Source of the DNA: Xenophilus sp. E41
GTDB taxonomy: Bacteria > Pseudomonadota > Gammaproteobacteria > Burkholderiales > Burkholderiaceae_C
Assembly: GCF_003671765.1 (NCBI RefSeq)
Contig: NZ_QPIB01000012.1
Span: 114,758 to 178,757, forward strand
DNA: 64,000 nt
Reading direction: 5' to 3'
Below the pieces are notes generated by a model. The model was not told where the DNA came from. It did no database searches and saw nothing but the letters and a program-made list of their open reading frames with translations. The position numbers and the translations under genes were made by a program. Below, one piece after another: positions 45,482-58,769 of this stretch (position 1 is the first letter of the stretch; every line of letters begins with the position of its first letter).

Positions 45482-45988
45482 TCAGAGTGACTTGACGGAC
45501 CCGATGCGGCGCACGATCTGGTGCCCGATGTCGGAGCTCATGTCGCGGTAGAGCAGGCTCTGCTCGTTCTCCTTGGCCAGCGCCGCAGTCTCGTTGTAGC
45601 TGATGTCGCGCGACTGCGTGACCGTGGTCGGCGCGATCAGCTCCTTCCCGCCCGCGGTGCGCAGGCGAAAGCGCACGGCCAGCGAGAGCGTCAGTTCGCG
45701 AATCGTGCCGCCCGAGGTGCTGGCCGCGATGGCGGTGCCGCGGTCCTGGGCGAGGATCTCGCACACCACCTGGGCGTCGTCGGGCTTGGCCGAGGCGTCG
45801 AGCACCTCCAGGCCCTGGCCCTTGAGGTCGCGCCGCACCTGCGCGGCCAGCGGATTGCCGCCGGTCACGGCGATGGTCTTGAACGGATAGTCCGGCGCGC
45901 GCCGCAGTTCGAAACCGCAGCCGGCCAGCAGCAAGACGGGGGCGGCCAGCAGCAGGGCGCGGCGCGGAAGGCGGGGAGAAGAGGCCAT
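45482..45988 (-). CDS. lptE: LPS assembly lipoprotein LptE
   Basis: Outer-membrane plug lipoprotein of the LptDE complex, 168 aa. Lipobox LLAGCGFELR (Cys lipidated), then YPFKTIAVTGGNPLAAQVRR and VTQSRDISYNETAALAKENE, the typical LptE strands. Position between leuS and holA is conserved in proteobacteria. Confidence 0.95.
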   Translation of the reverse strand: MASSPRLPRRALLLAAPVLLLAGCGFELRRAPDYPFKTIAVTGGNPLAAQVRRDLKGQGLEVLDASAKPDDAQVVCEILAQDRGTAIAASTSGGTIRELTLSLAVRFRLRTAGGKELIAPTTVTQSRDISYNETAALAKENEQSLLYRDMSSDIGHQIVRRIGSVKSL

Positions 45989-46002
45989 GCGCGGGCTCCG
46001 GT

Positions 46003-48672
46003 TCAGATGACGATGTTCACGAGGCGGCCCGGCACCACGATCACGCGCTTCGGCTTGGCGCCCTCGGCGTGCTTCACGAAGTCCTCGCAGGCGATGGCGA
46101 GCTGCTCGATCGCCGCCTTGTCCGCACCCGCCGGCACGCGCAGCGACCCGCGCAGCTTGCCGTTGACCTGGAGCATGAGCTCGATCTCGTCCTGCTCCAG
46201 GGCCGCCGGGTCGACCTGCGGCCAGGGCGCGTCGAGCAGCTCGCCGCCCTCGGCCGCATAGCCCAGCGCATGCCAGAGCTGGTGCGTGAGGTGCGGCGTG
46301 GCCGGGTACAGCACGCGCAGCAGGATGCCGAAGCCCTCGCGCGCGGCCAGCACGTCGCCGGCATCCCCGGCCTGCGGCTTGAATCCCTCCAGCGCGTTGA
46401 GCAGCTTCATCGCGCCCGAGACGACGGTGTTGTACTGCATGCGCTGGTAGTCGTAGTCGACCTGGCGCAGCACGGTGTGCACCTCGTGGCGCAGTGCCTT
46501 GGCATTCTTGCCAAAAACGGCTGCAGCGCCCGCTCCGTGTGCGGGGACAGCTACGCTTTTCATAGCGGACCCGTAGTTCCAGACGCGCCGCAGGAAACGG
46601 AAGCTGCCCTCCACGGCGGCGTCGTTCCACTCCAGCGTGGCCTCGGGCGGTGCCGTGAACATGGTGTACAGGCGCGCGGTGTCGGCACCGTACTTCTCGA
46701 TCAGGTCCTGCGGGTCGACACCATTGCGCTCGCTCTTGCCCATCTTGCCCACGCCGCCGTACTCGACCTGGCGGCCGTCGGCGGTGATGCCGCCGACGAT
46801 GCGGCCCTGCGCGTCGAGCGTGGGCGTAACCTCCAGCGGCGGGTGGTAGTGCTTGCCGCCCTTCTCGTCGCGATGGAAGTAGATGTGGTTGAGCACCATG
46901 CCCTGCGTCAGCAGCTTGGTGAAGGGCTCGTCGATGCTGACCAGGCCCAGGTCGCGCATCACCTTGGTCCAGAAGCGCGCGTACAAGAGGTGCAGGATCG
47001 CGTGCTCGATGCCGCCGATGTACTGGTCCATGCCGCTGCCGCCCGGCGCGTCGCCCTGCGCGCGCATCCAGTAGGCCGCGTCCTCGCCCACCATCGCGGT
47101 GTCGAGCTTGGGGTCGCAATAGCGCATGAAGTACCACGAGCTGTCCACGAAGGTGTCCATCGTGTCGGTCTCGCGGCGCGAGGCCTTGCCGCAGATCGGG
47201 CACTCGCAGGCCAGGAAGTCCTCGCGCTTGTTCAGCGGGTTGCCGCTGCCGTCGGGCACGCAGTCGGTGGGCAGCACCACCGGCAGGTCCTTCTCGGGCA
47301 CCGGCACGGCGCCGTGTTCGGGGCAATGGATGATCGGGATCGGCGTGCCCCAGTAGCGCTGGCGCGAGACGCCCCAGTCGCGCAGGCGCCAGGTGGTCTT
47401 CTTCTCGCCCAGGCCCTTCTGCTGCAGCGCGTGGGCCACGGCGTCGACCGCCTCCTGGTAGCGCATGCCGCTGAAGTTGTCGGAGTTGATGGTGATGCCG
47501 CGTTCCTTGTCGGCGTACCAGTCCTGCCAGCGGTGGTAGTCGAAGTGCGGCTCGTCGTCGACCAGCACCACCTGGATGATGTCGATGCCGTACTTGTTGG
47601 CGAAGGCGAAGTCGCGCTCGTCGTGCGCCGGCACGCCCATCACGGCGCCGTCGCCGTAGCTCATCAGCACGTAGTTGCCGACCCACACGGGCACCGGCTC
47701 GTCGGTGATCGGGTGCGTGACCGTGAGGCCGGTGGGCACGCCCTTCTTCTCCTGCGTGGCCAGTTCGGCCTCGGTCACCCCGCCGGACTTGGCCTCTTCG
47801 ATGAAGGCGGCGACCTTCGGGTCGGTCTTCGCAGCATGCGCAGCCAGCGGATGCTCCGGCGCTACGGCGCAGAAGGTCACGCCCATGATGGTGTCGGCGC
47901 GCGTGGTGAAGACGTACATGCGCCCGCCCTGGATCGGCTGGCCGTCGTCGCCGCGGATGTCGTGCGTGAAGGCGAAGCGCACGCCCTCGCTGCGGCCGAT
48001 CCAGTTCTCCTGCATCAGCTTGACGCGCTCGGGCCAGCCGGGCAGCTTGTGCTGGGTGTGCTCGAGCAGCTCGGCGGCGTAGTCGCTGATCTTCAGGTAG
48101 TAGCCGGGGATCTCGCGCTTCTCGACGAGCGCGCCGGTGCGCCAGCCGCGGCCGTCGACCACCTGCTCGTTGGCCAGCACGGTCTGGTCGACCGGGTCCC
48201 AGTTCACGACCTGGGTCTTGCGGTAGGCGATGCCCTTCTCGAGCATCTTCAGGAACAGCCACTGGTTCCACTTGTAGTAGGCCGGGTCGCAGGTCGCGAT
48301 CTCGCGGCTCCAGTCGATGGCCAGCCCCATGGCCTGGAGCTGACCCTTCATGTAGGCGATGTTCTCGTAGGTCCACTTGGCCGGCGGCACGCCGTTCTTC
48401 AGCGCTGCGTTCTCGGCCGGCAGGCCGAAGGCATCCCAGCCCATGGGCATCAACACGTTGTAGCCGTTCATGCGCAGGTAGCGCGTGAGCATGTCGTTGA
48501 TGGTGTAGTTGCGCACATGGCCCATGTGCAGCTTGCCGCTGGGATAGGGCAGCATGGAGCAGGCGTAGTACTTCTTCTTGCCGGCTTGTTCGGTGACGCG
48601 GTAGGCGTCGGCGGCCGTCCAGTGGGCCTGGGCGGCGGACTCGACCTCGCTGGGTTGGTAGGTGGGATTCAT
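46003..48672 (-). CDS. leuS: Leucyl-tRNA synthetase
   Basis: Class I synthetase of 889 aa. HIGH motif in [15 protein letters not shown]1 editing domain from about 225 to 430; KMSKS-type loop is [13 protein letters not shown], i.e. KMGKS instead of KMSKS. Between RRVWN and ALRHEVH (about residues 700-725) the linker [16 protein letters not shown] is encoded by repeat copy 5. The rest of the anticodon-binding domain ([19 protein letters not shown]) and terminal [14 protein letters not shown] are normal. It heads leuS-lptE-holA. Confidence 0.96.
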   Translation of the reverse strand: MNPTYQPSEVESAAQAHWTAADAYRVTEQAGKKKYYACSMLPYPSGKLHMGHVRNYTINDMLTRYLRMNGYNVLMPMGWDAFGLPAENAALKNGVPPAKWTYENIAYMKGQLQAMGLAIDWSREIATCDPAYYKWNQWLFLKMLEKGIAYRKTQVVNWDPVDQTVLANEQVVDGRGWRTGALVEKREIPGYYLKISDYAAELLEHTQHKLPGWPERVKLMQENWIGRSEGVRFAFTHDIRGDDGQPIQGGRMYVFTTRADTIMGVTFCAVAPEHPLAAHAAKTDPKVAAFIEEAKSGGVTEAELATQEKKGVPTGLTVTHPITDEPVPVWVGNYVLMSYGDGAVMGVPAHDERDFAFANKYGIDIIQVVLVDDEPHFDYHRWQDWYADKERGITINSDNFSGMRYQEAVDAVAHALQQKGLGEKKTTWRLRDWGVSRQRYWGTPIPIIHCPEHGAVPVPEKDLPVVLPTDCVPDGSGNPLNKREDFLACECPICGKASRRETDTMDTFVDSSWYFMRYCDPKLDTAMVGEDAAYWMRAQGDAPGGSGMDQYIGGIEHAILHLLYARFWTKVMRDLGLVSIDEPFTKLLTQGMVLNHIYFHRDEKGGKHYHPPLEVTPTLDAQGRIVGGITADGRQVEYGGVGKMGKSERNGVDPQDLIEKYGADTARLYTMFTAPPEATLEWNDAAVEGSFRFLRRVWNYGSAMKSVAVPAHGAGAAAVFGKNAKALRHEVHTVLRQVDYDYQRMQYNTVVSGAMKLLNALEGFKPQAGDAGDVLAAREGFGILLRVLYPATPHLTHQLWHALGYAAEGGELLDAPWPQVDPAALEQDEIELMLQVNGKLRGSLRVPAGADKAAIEQLAIACEDFVKHAEGAKPKRVIVVPGRLVNIVI
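46507..46570. repeat. ~60-bp interspersed repeat, copy 5 (inside leuS, in frame)
   Basis: On the minus strand: CTATGAAAAGCGTAGCTG, then CGGAGCGGGCGCTGCAGCC, then GTTTTTGGC. This is the family pattern, and it is read through in the leuS frame without a stop. Confidence 0.7.
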
Positions 48673-49119
48673 GGCTGGGAAAACGGGCAGTCCCGGCGCG
48701 GGCCGGCCGGGGAAGGCGGATTATCGCGGCTGGGCGCGGGCGGGCACATCCACCTCGGCAGCCAGCCTGAAACAATGCCGGGCTGAATCTGCCAGGGAAT
48801 CAGTTCGTCTGAAGGGAGATGCGCCGCAGACTGCGACCTGCGACACCGCGGGCACACGTCCGAAGTGCACGATGAGCACTACATCTGATCGGCTCGGTCA
48901 TACCCTCACAGAGCCGCTCCTTTGGTCGAATCGCGAAAGCGCGCTGAATCCGGTGCGTTGCTGGGATTCGGGACGACACCACGGCAGTCCGGCGTCCGTG
49001 TCGCCCGCGTGCGTGCGTCGCTCAGGCAGCTTCACGGTAAATGAGGGCAACGAGCGCGGCGAGCCGGATGGCGCAACGCACGAGGACGCTTCGAAGCATG
49101 GGAAGTGCGGGCTGATCCA
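48673..49119. other. Intergenic region, no gene supported
   Basis: About 450 bp upstream of leuS. Open frames exist on both strands but have no convincing start, RBS or codon pattern. The leuS promoter must lie in its first part; no clear -35/-10 could be assigned. The distal half may contain further decayed sequence from the adjacent island. Confidence 0.5.
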
Positions 49120-49257
49120 TCAGACGCCTTCTGGCCATGGCAGCTTGGCGCGCAGGCGATCAAGGAGCGTTGGCGGAAGCGGAATAGCCCCGCCATCTGG
49201 ATAGGCGTCGTAGCCAAGCTCGTGGGGTCGCCAAAAGTGCCGCCCATCAGGGTGCCA
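49120..49257 (-). pseudogene. Decayed C-terminal copy of the neighbouring small membrane protein
   Basis: A 45-codon stretch closed on both sides by stops reads GRHFWRPHELGYDAYPDGGA and then IPLPPTLLDRLRAKLP. This matches the end of the intact protein just upstream (PRLYWSPDALSYETS..., LPPTWLDRLRALLP). It lies in the same reading phase as the intact gene, separated from it by two in-frame stops, with no start codon. It is a partial tandem duplicate. Confidence 0.7.
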
Positions 49258-49293
49258 TCAGAACACTGCCGTCCGCCACGGATCCGCTCGTCG

Positions 49294-49665
49294 TCATGGC
49301 AAAAGGGCACGCAATCGGTCAAGCCACGTGGGCGGAAGCTGGATCGATTCACCCGTCGACGTCTCGTAACTCAACGCATCGGGACTCCAGTACAACCTCG
49401 GCAAGTCGAGGTTGAAGTACATCCGTTCTGCGAGCAGCTTCTTCCCTTTCCCGTCATACAGTCGTAGAAGTCCTGTGTCTTTTGTGAGGTAGCAATAGCG
49501 CGCCATGTAGGGCATGTTGTCGGGGTTGGGAACAGTCTCCCAGACGCAGGCCGGACCCCTGGTGTGACGCTTGTGCGCGTCGATCACGTAACCGATGAAA
49601 GATATGCACAAACCGGACGCGACCGCCCACACGCCGATGCGAGCAGCAACGCGCAGCGACCTCAT
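49294..49665 (-). CDS. Small membrane-anchored protein, unknown function
   Basis: A 123-aa protein with one N-terminal hydrophobic helix (VWAVASGLCISFIGYVIDA) followed by a hydrophilic C-terminal domain with Cys pair (PACVWETVPN, ARYCYLTKD) and the ending LPPTWLDRLRALLP. A TTG start at 49686 with an AGG site 7 nt upstream is an alternative. It lies downstream of the DUF6402-like gene, where an immunity or partner protein would be expected; the function is inference. G+C content is lower than in the flanking genes. Confidence 0.65.
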   Translation of the reverse strand: MRSLRVAARIGVWAVASGLCISFIGYVIDAHKRHTRGPACVWETVPNPDNMPYMARYCYLTKDTGLLRLYDGKGKKLLAERMYFNLDLPRLYWSPDALSYETSTGESIQLPPTWLDRLRALLP

Positions 49666-49812
49666 TGCTTTCGTTGGAATCTTCAAAACGGTACCTAAAT
49701 GGGTAGGTCGAGCCGCGTCGTCAAGACACCCGTTCAAAGAGCGGCACAAGTGCCAAGACCCAGCACGCGCAACTCACAAGCAACCACCGCGACTCAGAAA
49801 GGCGATGGGCCA

Positions 49813-51009
49813 TCACAGCGTCACCCGGATAGGCGAATCGAGCTTCACGTTGACCCGATCCGTGTAGATCATGAAGTCGCCGCCTTGGTTGTGCCTGGCA
49901 CGCCAGTCGCGATAGTCCTTGTTGGTCACCGGGTACAGCACGCTGTCCTTGTCGTAGACGCTGTCGTCCACCACTGGGTACTCCAACCAGCCTTTGGCCC
50001 CGGCGGCCTGATGCGCCGGAACTACCGCTACATGGCTGGGGCTCCAATGCCCAAGATACTGGTCGTCGGAAAACTCGTAAGGATCGCGTACGTAGACAGA
50101 CACTTCGGTAACCACGGCGACCCGGCCCGTGGACGACCATTCAAAACGGGCGTAGCGCACTGCTACGTAAAAGTTGAACGAGCCCAGAGCGCCTGTTAGG
50201 TCGTCCGGGACGCCACCTGCACTGATTGAGCGATCGAGGAACTGGCCTATGCGTTGGCTCCAACTCGCGTTTACCTTCTTCAACTGGAACTGAAACTTCT
50301 TGTGAAACTCGAGAAATTCCGAATTGGCGACGTTCCAGCCGAGGATGTCATGGCGATTCTTGAAAGGTGAAAGGATCTTCTGCAATGCCAGCAGTGCTAC
50401 TGGGTGTCGCAAGTCGTCCTGGATAAGTTCATCGAAAGCTCGTTTTGCTCTAGCAAATGACAGCACCCATTCCATTTTCACGGTCGTTGAGTCAATCATG
50501 GAAGGCAGGTAACGCGCCCCGTTTTGGTCGAGTTCTGCGTGCAAGTCGCCAGGCGACCGCGAATAGTTCGCCGCCCCCGCGAACCACCGCTCCTGCAACT
50601 TGGCGGCCATCGGCATGCCGAGCTTGCGCATCGCCTTGGGCACGTCCTGAATGTCGAAGGGTGGCACCTTCTTGGCCGGGGGCGTCGCCGGCATTGACTT
50701 CGGTGCGGGCGGTGGCGCCGGGCTGCGCAGCCAGGACGAAAAAGCCGAAGCCACATCGACGACCTTGAAAACAGCGTGGAGCGTGTTCAGGTACGGATCT
50801 TCCTCCTTCTTCGGGCGTGGAGAAACGTCCTTGTGGACCCTGCCGGGCACCGCCTTGGTCGGGCCGTGCGCAACCGGCGGCGCCGGCCGGGCGAACGAGA
50901 GGCGCACCTCCTCGACCTCGCAGATCTCGCACTGGCGCTCGGACCAGGTGCGCAGGAAGTTGTGCGACTTCAGGAACGGAATCCGCGCCTGGATGACGTC
51001 CTGTTTCAT
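49813..51009 (-). CDS. DUF6402-like protein, putative effector-associated
   Basis: A 398-aa protein without signal peptide or transmembrane helix. The first ~120 residues are variable and Pro-rich. The C-terminal half (residues 135-398) has the run KAMRKLGMPMAAKLQERWFA, then FNFYVAVRYARFEWSSTGRV, VSVYVRDPYEFSDDQYLGHW and DYRDWRARHNQGGDFMIYTD. This pattern I associate with the DUF6402 family, often found near type VI secretion cargo; no VgrG, PAAR or Tss gene is present here. The ATG at 51007-51009 overlaps the stop of the preceding 59-aa ORF (ATGA). Confidence 0.65.
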   Translation of the reverse strand: MKQDVIQARIPFLKSHNFLRTWSERQCEICEVEEVRLSFARPAPPVAHGPTKAVPGRVHKDVSPRPKKEEDPYLNTLHAVFKVVDVASAFSSWLRSPAPPPAPKSMPATPPAKKVPPFDIQDVPKAMRKLGMPMAAKLQERWFAGAANYSRSPGDLHAELDQNGARYLPSMIDSTTVKMEWVLSFARAKRAFDELIQDDLRHPVALLALQKILSPFKNRHDILGWNVANSEFLEFHKKFQFQLKKVNASWSQRIGQFLDRSISAGGVPDDLTGALGSFNFYVAVRYARFEWSSTGRVAVVTEVSVYVRDPYEFSDDQYLGHWSPSHVAVVPAHQAAGAKGWLEYPVVDDSVYDKDSVLYPVTNKDYRDWRARHNQGGDFMIYTDRVNVKLDSPIRVTL

Positions 51010-51185
51010 ATGGCCGCCGCCCGCAGGGCACCGATCTTGCGGTGCGGTGCATGCCCGACCAGGCTGTCGATGCCCTCGCGGCCGGACCGGCGCACCGGCT
51101 CGGGGTTGGGGGCGCCGAGGTGAACGAGGATCGCATCGTGGCGGATGCGGACCGTGCGCGAAGTCGCGCCGCGAAGTGCGGGCAT
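51006..51185 (-). CDS. Small ORF coupled to the DUF6402-like gene
   Basis: A 59-aa Arg/His-rich ORF (MPALRGATSRTVRIRHDAIL ... GHAPHRKIGALRAAAI) ending in an ATGA overlap with the DUF6402-like gene, which supports its reality. No family recognised. It may be the remnant of a longer protein or a leader/adaptor. Nothing was recognised in the 216 bp between it and the amylase pseudogene. Confidence 0.5.
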   Translation of the reverse strand: MPALRGATSRTVRIRHDAILVHLGAPNPEPVRRSGREGIDSLVGHAPHRKIGALRAAAI

Positions 51186-51401
51186 GGCAAGCCTCCCGGG
51201 CTCGAGTTGTTGTGATAGGCGCCGCCGCCCGCGGGCCGGCACTGCCAGGCATCCTATGGCAATGCGCCAATGCGCCAGGCCGGCATCGGCTGCAACATGT
51301 GACGCAATTCACCGATCGGTTTGCCCTGCGCCGCTCACTCGTTGCGCCTTGGCCCGTTTCTCGCGTGCCACAATGAATCGGACATGCGAGAAAGCCAAGC
51401 G

Positions 51402-53037
51402 ATGAGGAACGACTGGTGGCGCGGCGCGGTGATCTACCAGATCTACCCGCGCAGCTTCATGGACAGCAATGGCGACGGCATCGGCGACCTGCCCGGGATC
51501 ACGTCCCGGCTGGGGCACGTGGCGGCCCTGGGCGCGGATGCGATCTGGATCTCGCCCTTCTTCCGTTCGCCGATGAAGGACTTCGGCTACGACGTCGCCG
51601 ACTACCGCGACGTGGACCCGATCTTCGGCACGCTGGCCGACTTCGACGCCCTGCTGGCCGAGGCCCACCGGCTGGGCCTGAAGATCAATCATCGACCAGG
51701 TGCTCTCGCACACCTCCGACCAGCACGCGTGGTTCAAGGAAAGCCGCGCGAGCCGCGACAACCCGAAGGCTGACTGGTATGTGTGGGCCGACCCGAAGCC
51801 CGACGGCACGCCGCCGACCAACTGGCTGTCGGTCTTCGGCGGCAGCGCCTGGCAGTGGGATTCGCGCCGGCGCCAGTACTACCTGCACAGCTTCCTGGCC
51901 GAACAGCCCGACCTGAACTTCCACTGCCCCGCCGTGCAGGACGCGTTGCTGGGCGAGGTGCGCTTCTGGTGCGAGCGCGGCGTGGACGGCTTCCGCTTCG
52001 ACGCCTGCAACCACCAGTTCCACGATGCGCGGCTGCGCGACAACCCGCCCGCCGCCCTGGCGGACATCGCGGGCGTGAGCACGGTGCGGGCCGAGAACCC
52101 CTACGCCATGCAGCGCCACCTCTACGACAAGAGCCAGCCCGAGAACCTGGCCTTCCTGGAGCGGCTGCGCGCCCTGCTCGACAGCCACGGCGCGGTGGCG
52201 CTGGGCGAGGTCGGCGACGAGAACGCGCCGCCCGTGATGGCGCAGTACACCGAGGCCGGCAAGCGCCTGCACATGGCCTACAGCTTCGCGCTGCTGACCA
52301 GCGAGCACAGCGCCACCCACCTGCGCGGGCAGGTGCAGGCGCTGGAGGAGGCCCTCGACGCGACCGGCGGCTGGGGCTGCTGGGCGGTGTCGAACCACGA
52401 CGTGCCGCGCGTGGCCACGCGCTGGAGCGCCGGGCGCGCGGCCGATGCGGCGCGCGACCGGCTGTGGCTCGCCCTGCTGCTGTCCCTGCGCGGCAGCGCC
52501 AGCCTCTACCAGGGCGAGGAACTGGGCCTGCCCGAGGCCGAGGTCCCCTTCGAACTGCTGCAGGACCCCTACGGGCGCGCCTTCTGGCCCGAGTTCAAGG
52601 GCCGCGACGGCGCCCGCACGCCGATGCCCTGGCAGACCGACGGGGTGCACGGCGGCTTCTCCACCGGCGCGCCCTGGCTGCCGATGTACGGCGCGCACCT
52701 GCCGCTGGCCGTGGACCGTCAGTCGGCCGACGCGCGCTCCATGCTGGCCTACAGCCGCGCGCTGATCCAATGGCGCCGCGGCCAGCCGCTGCTGCGCACC
52801 GGCGCGATGCGCTTCCACGACGCCCCCGAGCGGGTGCTGCACTTCGAGCGCAGCGAGGACGACGCCGTGCTGCACGCCGTCTTCAACCTCTCGCCCGAGC
52901 CGCAGGTGCTGCCGCTGCCTGCGCCGCTCTCGGCTGTCGGCGGACACCCCTGCGAAGGCGGCCTGTCTTCCGAGGACGGCCGCACGCTCGCGCTCGCACC
53001 CTACGGGGTCTTCTTCGGACATCCGCGGACCCCCTGA
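51402..53037 (+). pseudogene. GH13 alpha-glucosidase, frameshifted
   Basis: An oligo-1,6-/alpha-glucosidase-type GH13 enzyme. Frame 1 gives [20 protein letters not shown] and [20 protein letters not shown] up to GLK (51683); then one extra A around 51687 (AAGATCAATCATCGAC) shifts the frame. Without it the text would read [17 protein letters not shown], restoring conserved region I. Frame 3 continues with [14 protein letters not shown] (nucleophile Asp), ALGEVGDE (acid Glu) and AVSNHDVPR (region IV) to a normal end at 53037. First gene of the glycogen cluster, 5 bp before glgB. Real mutation or sequencing error cannot be told apart here. Confidence 0.88.
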
Positions 53038-53042
53038 CCACC

Positions 53043-55226
53043 ATGCAAGCCCTTGCCCTGCCCGACGCCGACCTGCGCGCCCTGATGCGCGCCGAGCACG
53101 GCGACCCCTTCTCGGTGCTGGGGCCGCACGACACGCCCGAGGGGCTGTGCATCCGCGCCTTCCTGCCCGGCGCCCGCGCGGTGGGCGTGGTGCACGCCAC
53201 TTCGGGCGATCCGCTGGCGGTGCTGCAGCGCCAGGGCGATTCGGACCTCTTCGCCGCGCTGGTCCCGGCCGCGCCCGCCCGCATGGGCTACCGGCTGCGC
53301 GTGCAGTGGGAGCACCAGCTGCAGTTGCTCGACGACCCCTATCGCTTCCCGCCGGTGCTGGGCGAGACCGACGTCTGGCTGCTGGCCGAAGGCACGCACC
53401 TGCGGCCCTGGGAGCGGCTGGGCGCGCACCTGCTGAACTGGCAGGGCGCCAAGGGGGTGGCCTTCGCCGTCTGGGCGCCCCATGCGCGGCGCGTGTCGGT
53501 GGTGGGCGAGTTCAACCAGTGGGACGGGCGCCGCCACCCGATGCGGCTGCGGCGCGAATGCGGCGTGTGGGAACTCTTCGTGCCGCACCTGGCGGCCGGC
53601 GACGCCTACCAGTTCGAGCTGCTCGCGGCCGACGGCTCGGTGCTGCGCAAGGCCGACCCCTACGCCTTCGCCGCCCGCCTGCGGCCCGACACCGCCTGCG
53701 TGGTGCGGCCGCTGCCCGCGCCGCAGCCGATGCGTCCCGAACGCGCCGCCGCCAATGCGCGCCATGCGCCGATCAGCATCTACGAGGTGCACCTGGGCTC
53801 GTGGCGGCGCAAGAGCGGGCACGAGTGGCTGACGTATACGGAGCTGGCCGACACGCTGGTGCCCTACGCGCGCGACATGGGCTTCACGCACCTGGAGCTG
53901 CTGCCGGTCACCGAGCACCCCTTCGACGGCTCCTGGGGCTACCAGCCCATCGGGCTGTACGCGCCCACCTCGCGCTTCGGCACGCCCTCGGAGTTCCGCC
54001 ACTTCGTCGAGGTGGCGCACGACGCCGGGCTGGGCGTGATCCTCGACTGGGTGCCGGCGCACTTCCCGACCGACGCGCACGGCCTGGGCCGTTTCGACGG
54101 CACCGCCCTGTACGAGTACGCCGACCCGCGCGAGGGCTTCCACAACGACTGGAACACGCTGATCTTCAACTGGTCGCGCACCGAGGTCCGCAACTACCTG
54201 GTCGGCAACGCGCTCTACTGGCTGGAGCGCTACGGCATCGACGGGCTGCGCGTGGACGCGGTCGCCTCGATGCTCTACCGCGACTACAGCCGTGCGGCCG
54301 GCCAGTGGGTGCCCAACGAACACGGCGGGCGCGAGAACCTCGAGGCCATCGACTTCCTGCGGCGCATGAACCACGTGGTGGGCACCGAGCGGCCCGGCGC
54401 CATGACCATCGCCGAGGAGTCGACCAGCTTCCCCGGCGTGACGCGCCCGCCCGAGCACGGCGGCCTGGGCTTCCACTTCAAGTGGAACATGGGCTGGATG
54501 AACGACACGCTGGCCTATGCGCACACCGACCCCGTCTACCGCCGGCACCACCACCGCCAGGTCACCTTCGGCCTGATGTACGCGCACAGCGAGAACTTCG
54601 TGCTGCCCTTCTCGCACGACGAGGTGGTGCACGGCAAGGGCTCGATGATCGGCAAGATGCCCGGCGACGAATGGCAGCAGTTCGCGGGCCTGCGCAACCT
54701 CTACGGCTACCAGTGGGCCTACCCGGGCAAGAAGCTGCTCTTCATGGGCTGCGAGTTCGCGCAGCGCACCGAATGGAACGCCGACCGCAGCCTGGACTGG
54801 CACCTGCTCGAACCCGGCGCCGCGCAGCCGCTGCACGAGGGCGTGCGGCGGCTGGTGCGCGACCTCAACAACGTCTACCGCCACTACCCGGCGCTGCACG
54901 CGCAGGACTGCGAGGCGGCCGGTTTCCAGTGGCTGGTGCACGACGATGCCGACCAGTCCGTCTTCGCCTTCGTGCGCCGGGCGCCCGACGGGGCCTGCGT
55001 GGTGGCGGTGTGCAACTTCACGCCGGTGGTGCGGCACGGCTATCGCCTGGGCCTGCCGCAGGCGGGCACCTGGCGCGAGGCCATCAACACCGACCAGACG
55101 GCGTACGGCGGCTACGGCGTGGGCAACGGGCCGGTCGGCACCCAGCCGGTGCCCTGGCACGGCCAGGCACAGTCGGCCGTGATGACGGTGCCGCCGCTGG
55201 CGACCGTGCTGTGGGTGCTCGCATGA
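53043..55226 (+). CDS. glgB: 1,4-alpha-glucan branching enzyme
   Basis: Introduces alpha-1,6 branches in glycogen. The 727-aa protein has an N1 carbohydrate-binding domain ([10 protein letters not shown]), CBM48 ([20 protein letters not shown]) and a GH13 barrel: DWVPAHFP (region I), [13 protein letters not shown] (nucleophile Asp), [11 protein letters not shown] (acid Glu) and [12 protein letters not shown] (region IV). C-terminal all-beta domain from about 620. Length is standard. The region between it and glgX holds repeat copy 6. Confidence 0.97.
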   Translation: MQALALPDADLRALMRAEHGDPFSVLGPHDTPEGLCIRAFLPGARAVGVVHATSGDPLAVLQRQGDSDLFAALVPAAPARMGYRLRVQWEHQLQLLDDPYRFPPVLGETDVWLLAEGTHLRPWERLGAHLLNWQGAKGVAFAVWAPHARRVSVVGEFNQWDGRRHPMRLRRECGVWELFVPHLAAGDAYQFELLAADGSVLRKADPYAFAARLRPDTACVVRPLPAPQPMRPERAAANARHAPISIYEVHLGSWRRKSGHEWLTYTELADTLVPYARDMGFTHLELLPVTEHPFDGSWGYQPIGLYAPTSRFGTPSEFRHFVEVAHDAGLGVILDWVPAHFPTDAHGLGRFDGTALYEYADPREGFHNDWNTLIFNWSRTEVRNYLVGNALYWLERYGIDGLRVDAVASMLYRDYSRAAGQWVPNEHGGRENLEAIDFLRRMNHVVGTERPGAMTIAEESTSFPGVTRPPEHGGLGFHFKWNMGWMNDTLAYAHTDPVYRRHHHRQVTFGLMYAHSENFVLPFSHDEVVHGKGSMIGKMPGDEWQQFAGLRNLYGYQWAYPGKKLLFMGCEFAQRTEWNADRSLDWHLLEPGAAQPLHEGVRRLVRDLNNVYRHYPALHAQDCEAAGFQWLVHDDADQSVFAFVRRAPDGACVVAVCNFTPVVRHGYRLGLPQAGTWREAINTDQTAYGGYGVGNGPVGTQPVPWHGQAQSAVMTVPPLATVLWVLA

Positions 55227-55236
55227 AGAGCCCCGT

Positions 55237-55304
55237 TTCTCGAGCAAAAAGCCGCTGCTGCGCCCGCCATCCGGGCGCAAGCGGCTATCAAAAGAATAGC
55301 AATC
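55237..55304. repeat. ~60-bp interspersed repeat, copy 6
   Basis: On the minus strand: GATTGCTATTCTTTTGATAG, then CCGCTTGCGCCCGGATGGCG, then GGCTTTTTGCTCGAG; a well preserved copy. It reaches to within 5 bp of the glgX start and leaves no Shine-Dalgarno sequence there. Confidence 0.8.
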
Positions 55305-55308
55305 GACG

Positions 55309-57399
<2,091 letters not shown>

Positions 57400-57434
57400 C
57401 CGCCGCCCGCCCACAACGATTCAAGGAGACTCCC

Positions 57435-58768
<1,334 letters not shown>

Positions 58769-58769
<1 letters not shown>

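Noticed and set aside
48662-49204. A 180-codon plus-strand frame upstream of leuS
   Set aside because: No ribosome site, a composition unlike neighbouring genes, and overlap with the relic on the other strand; no family resemblance.
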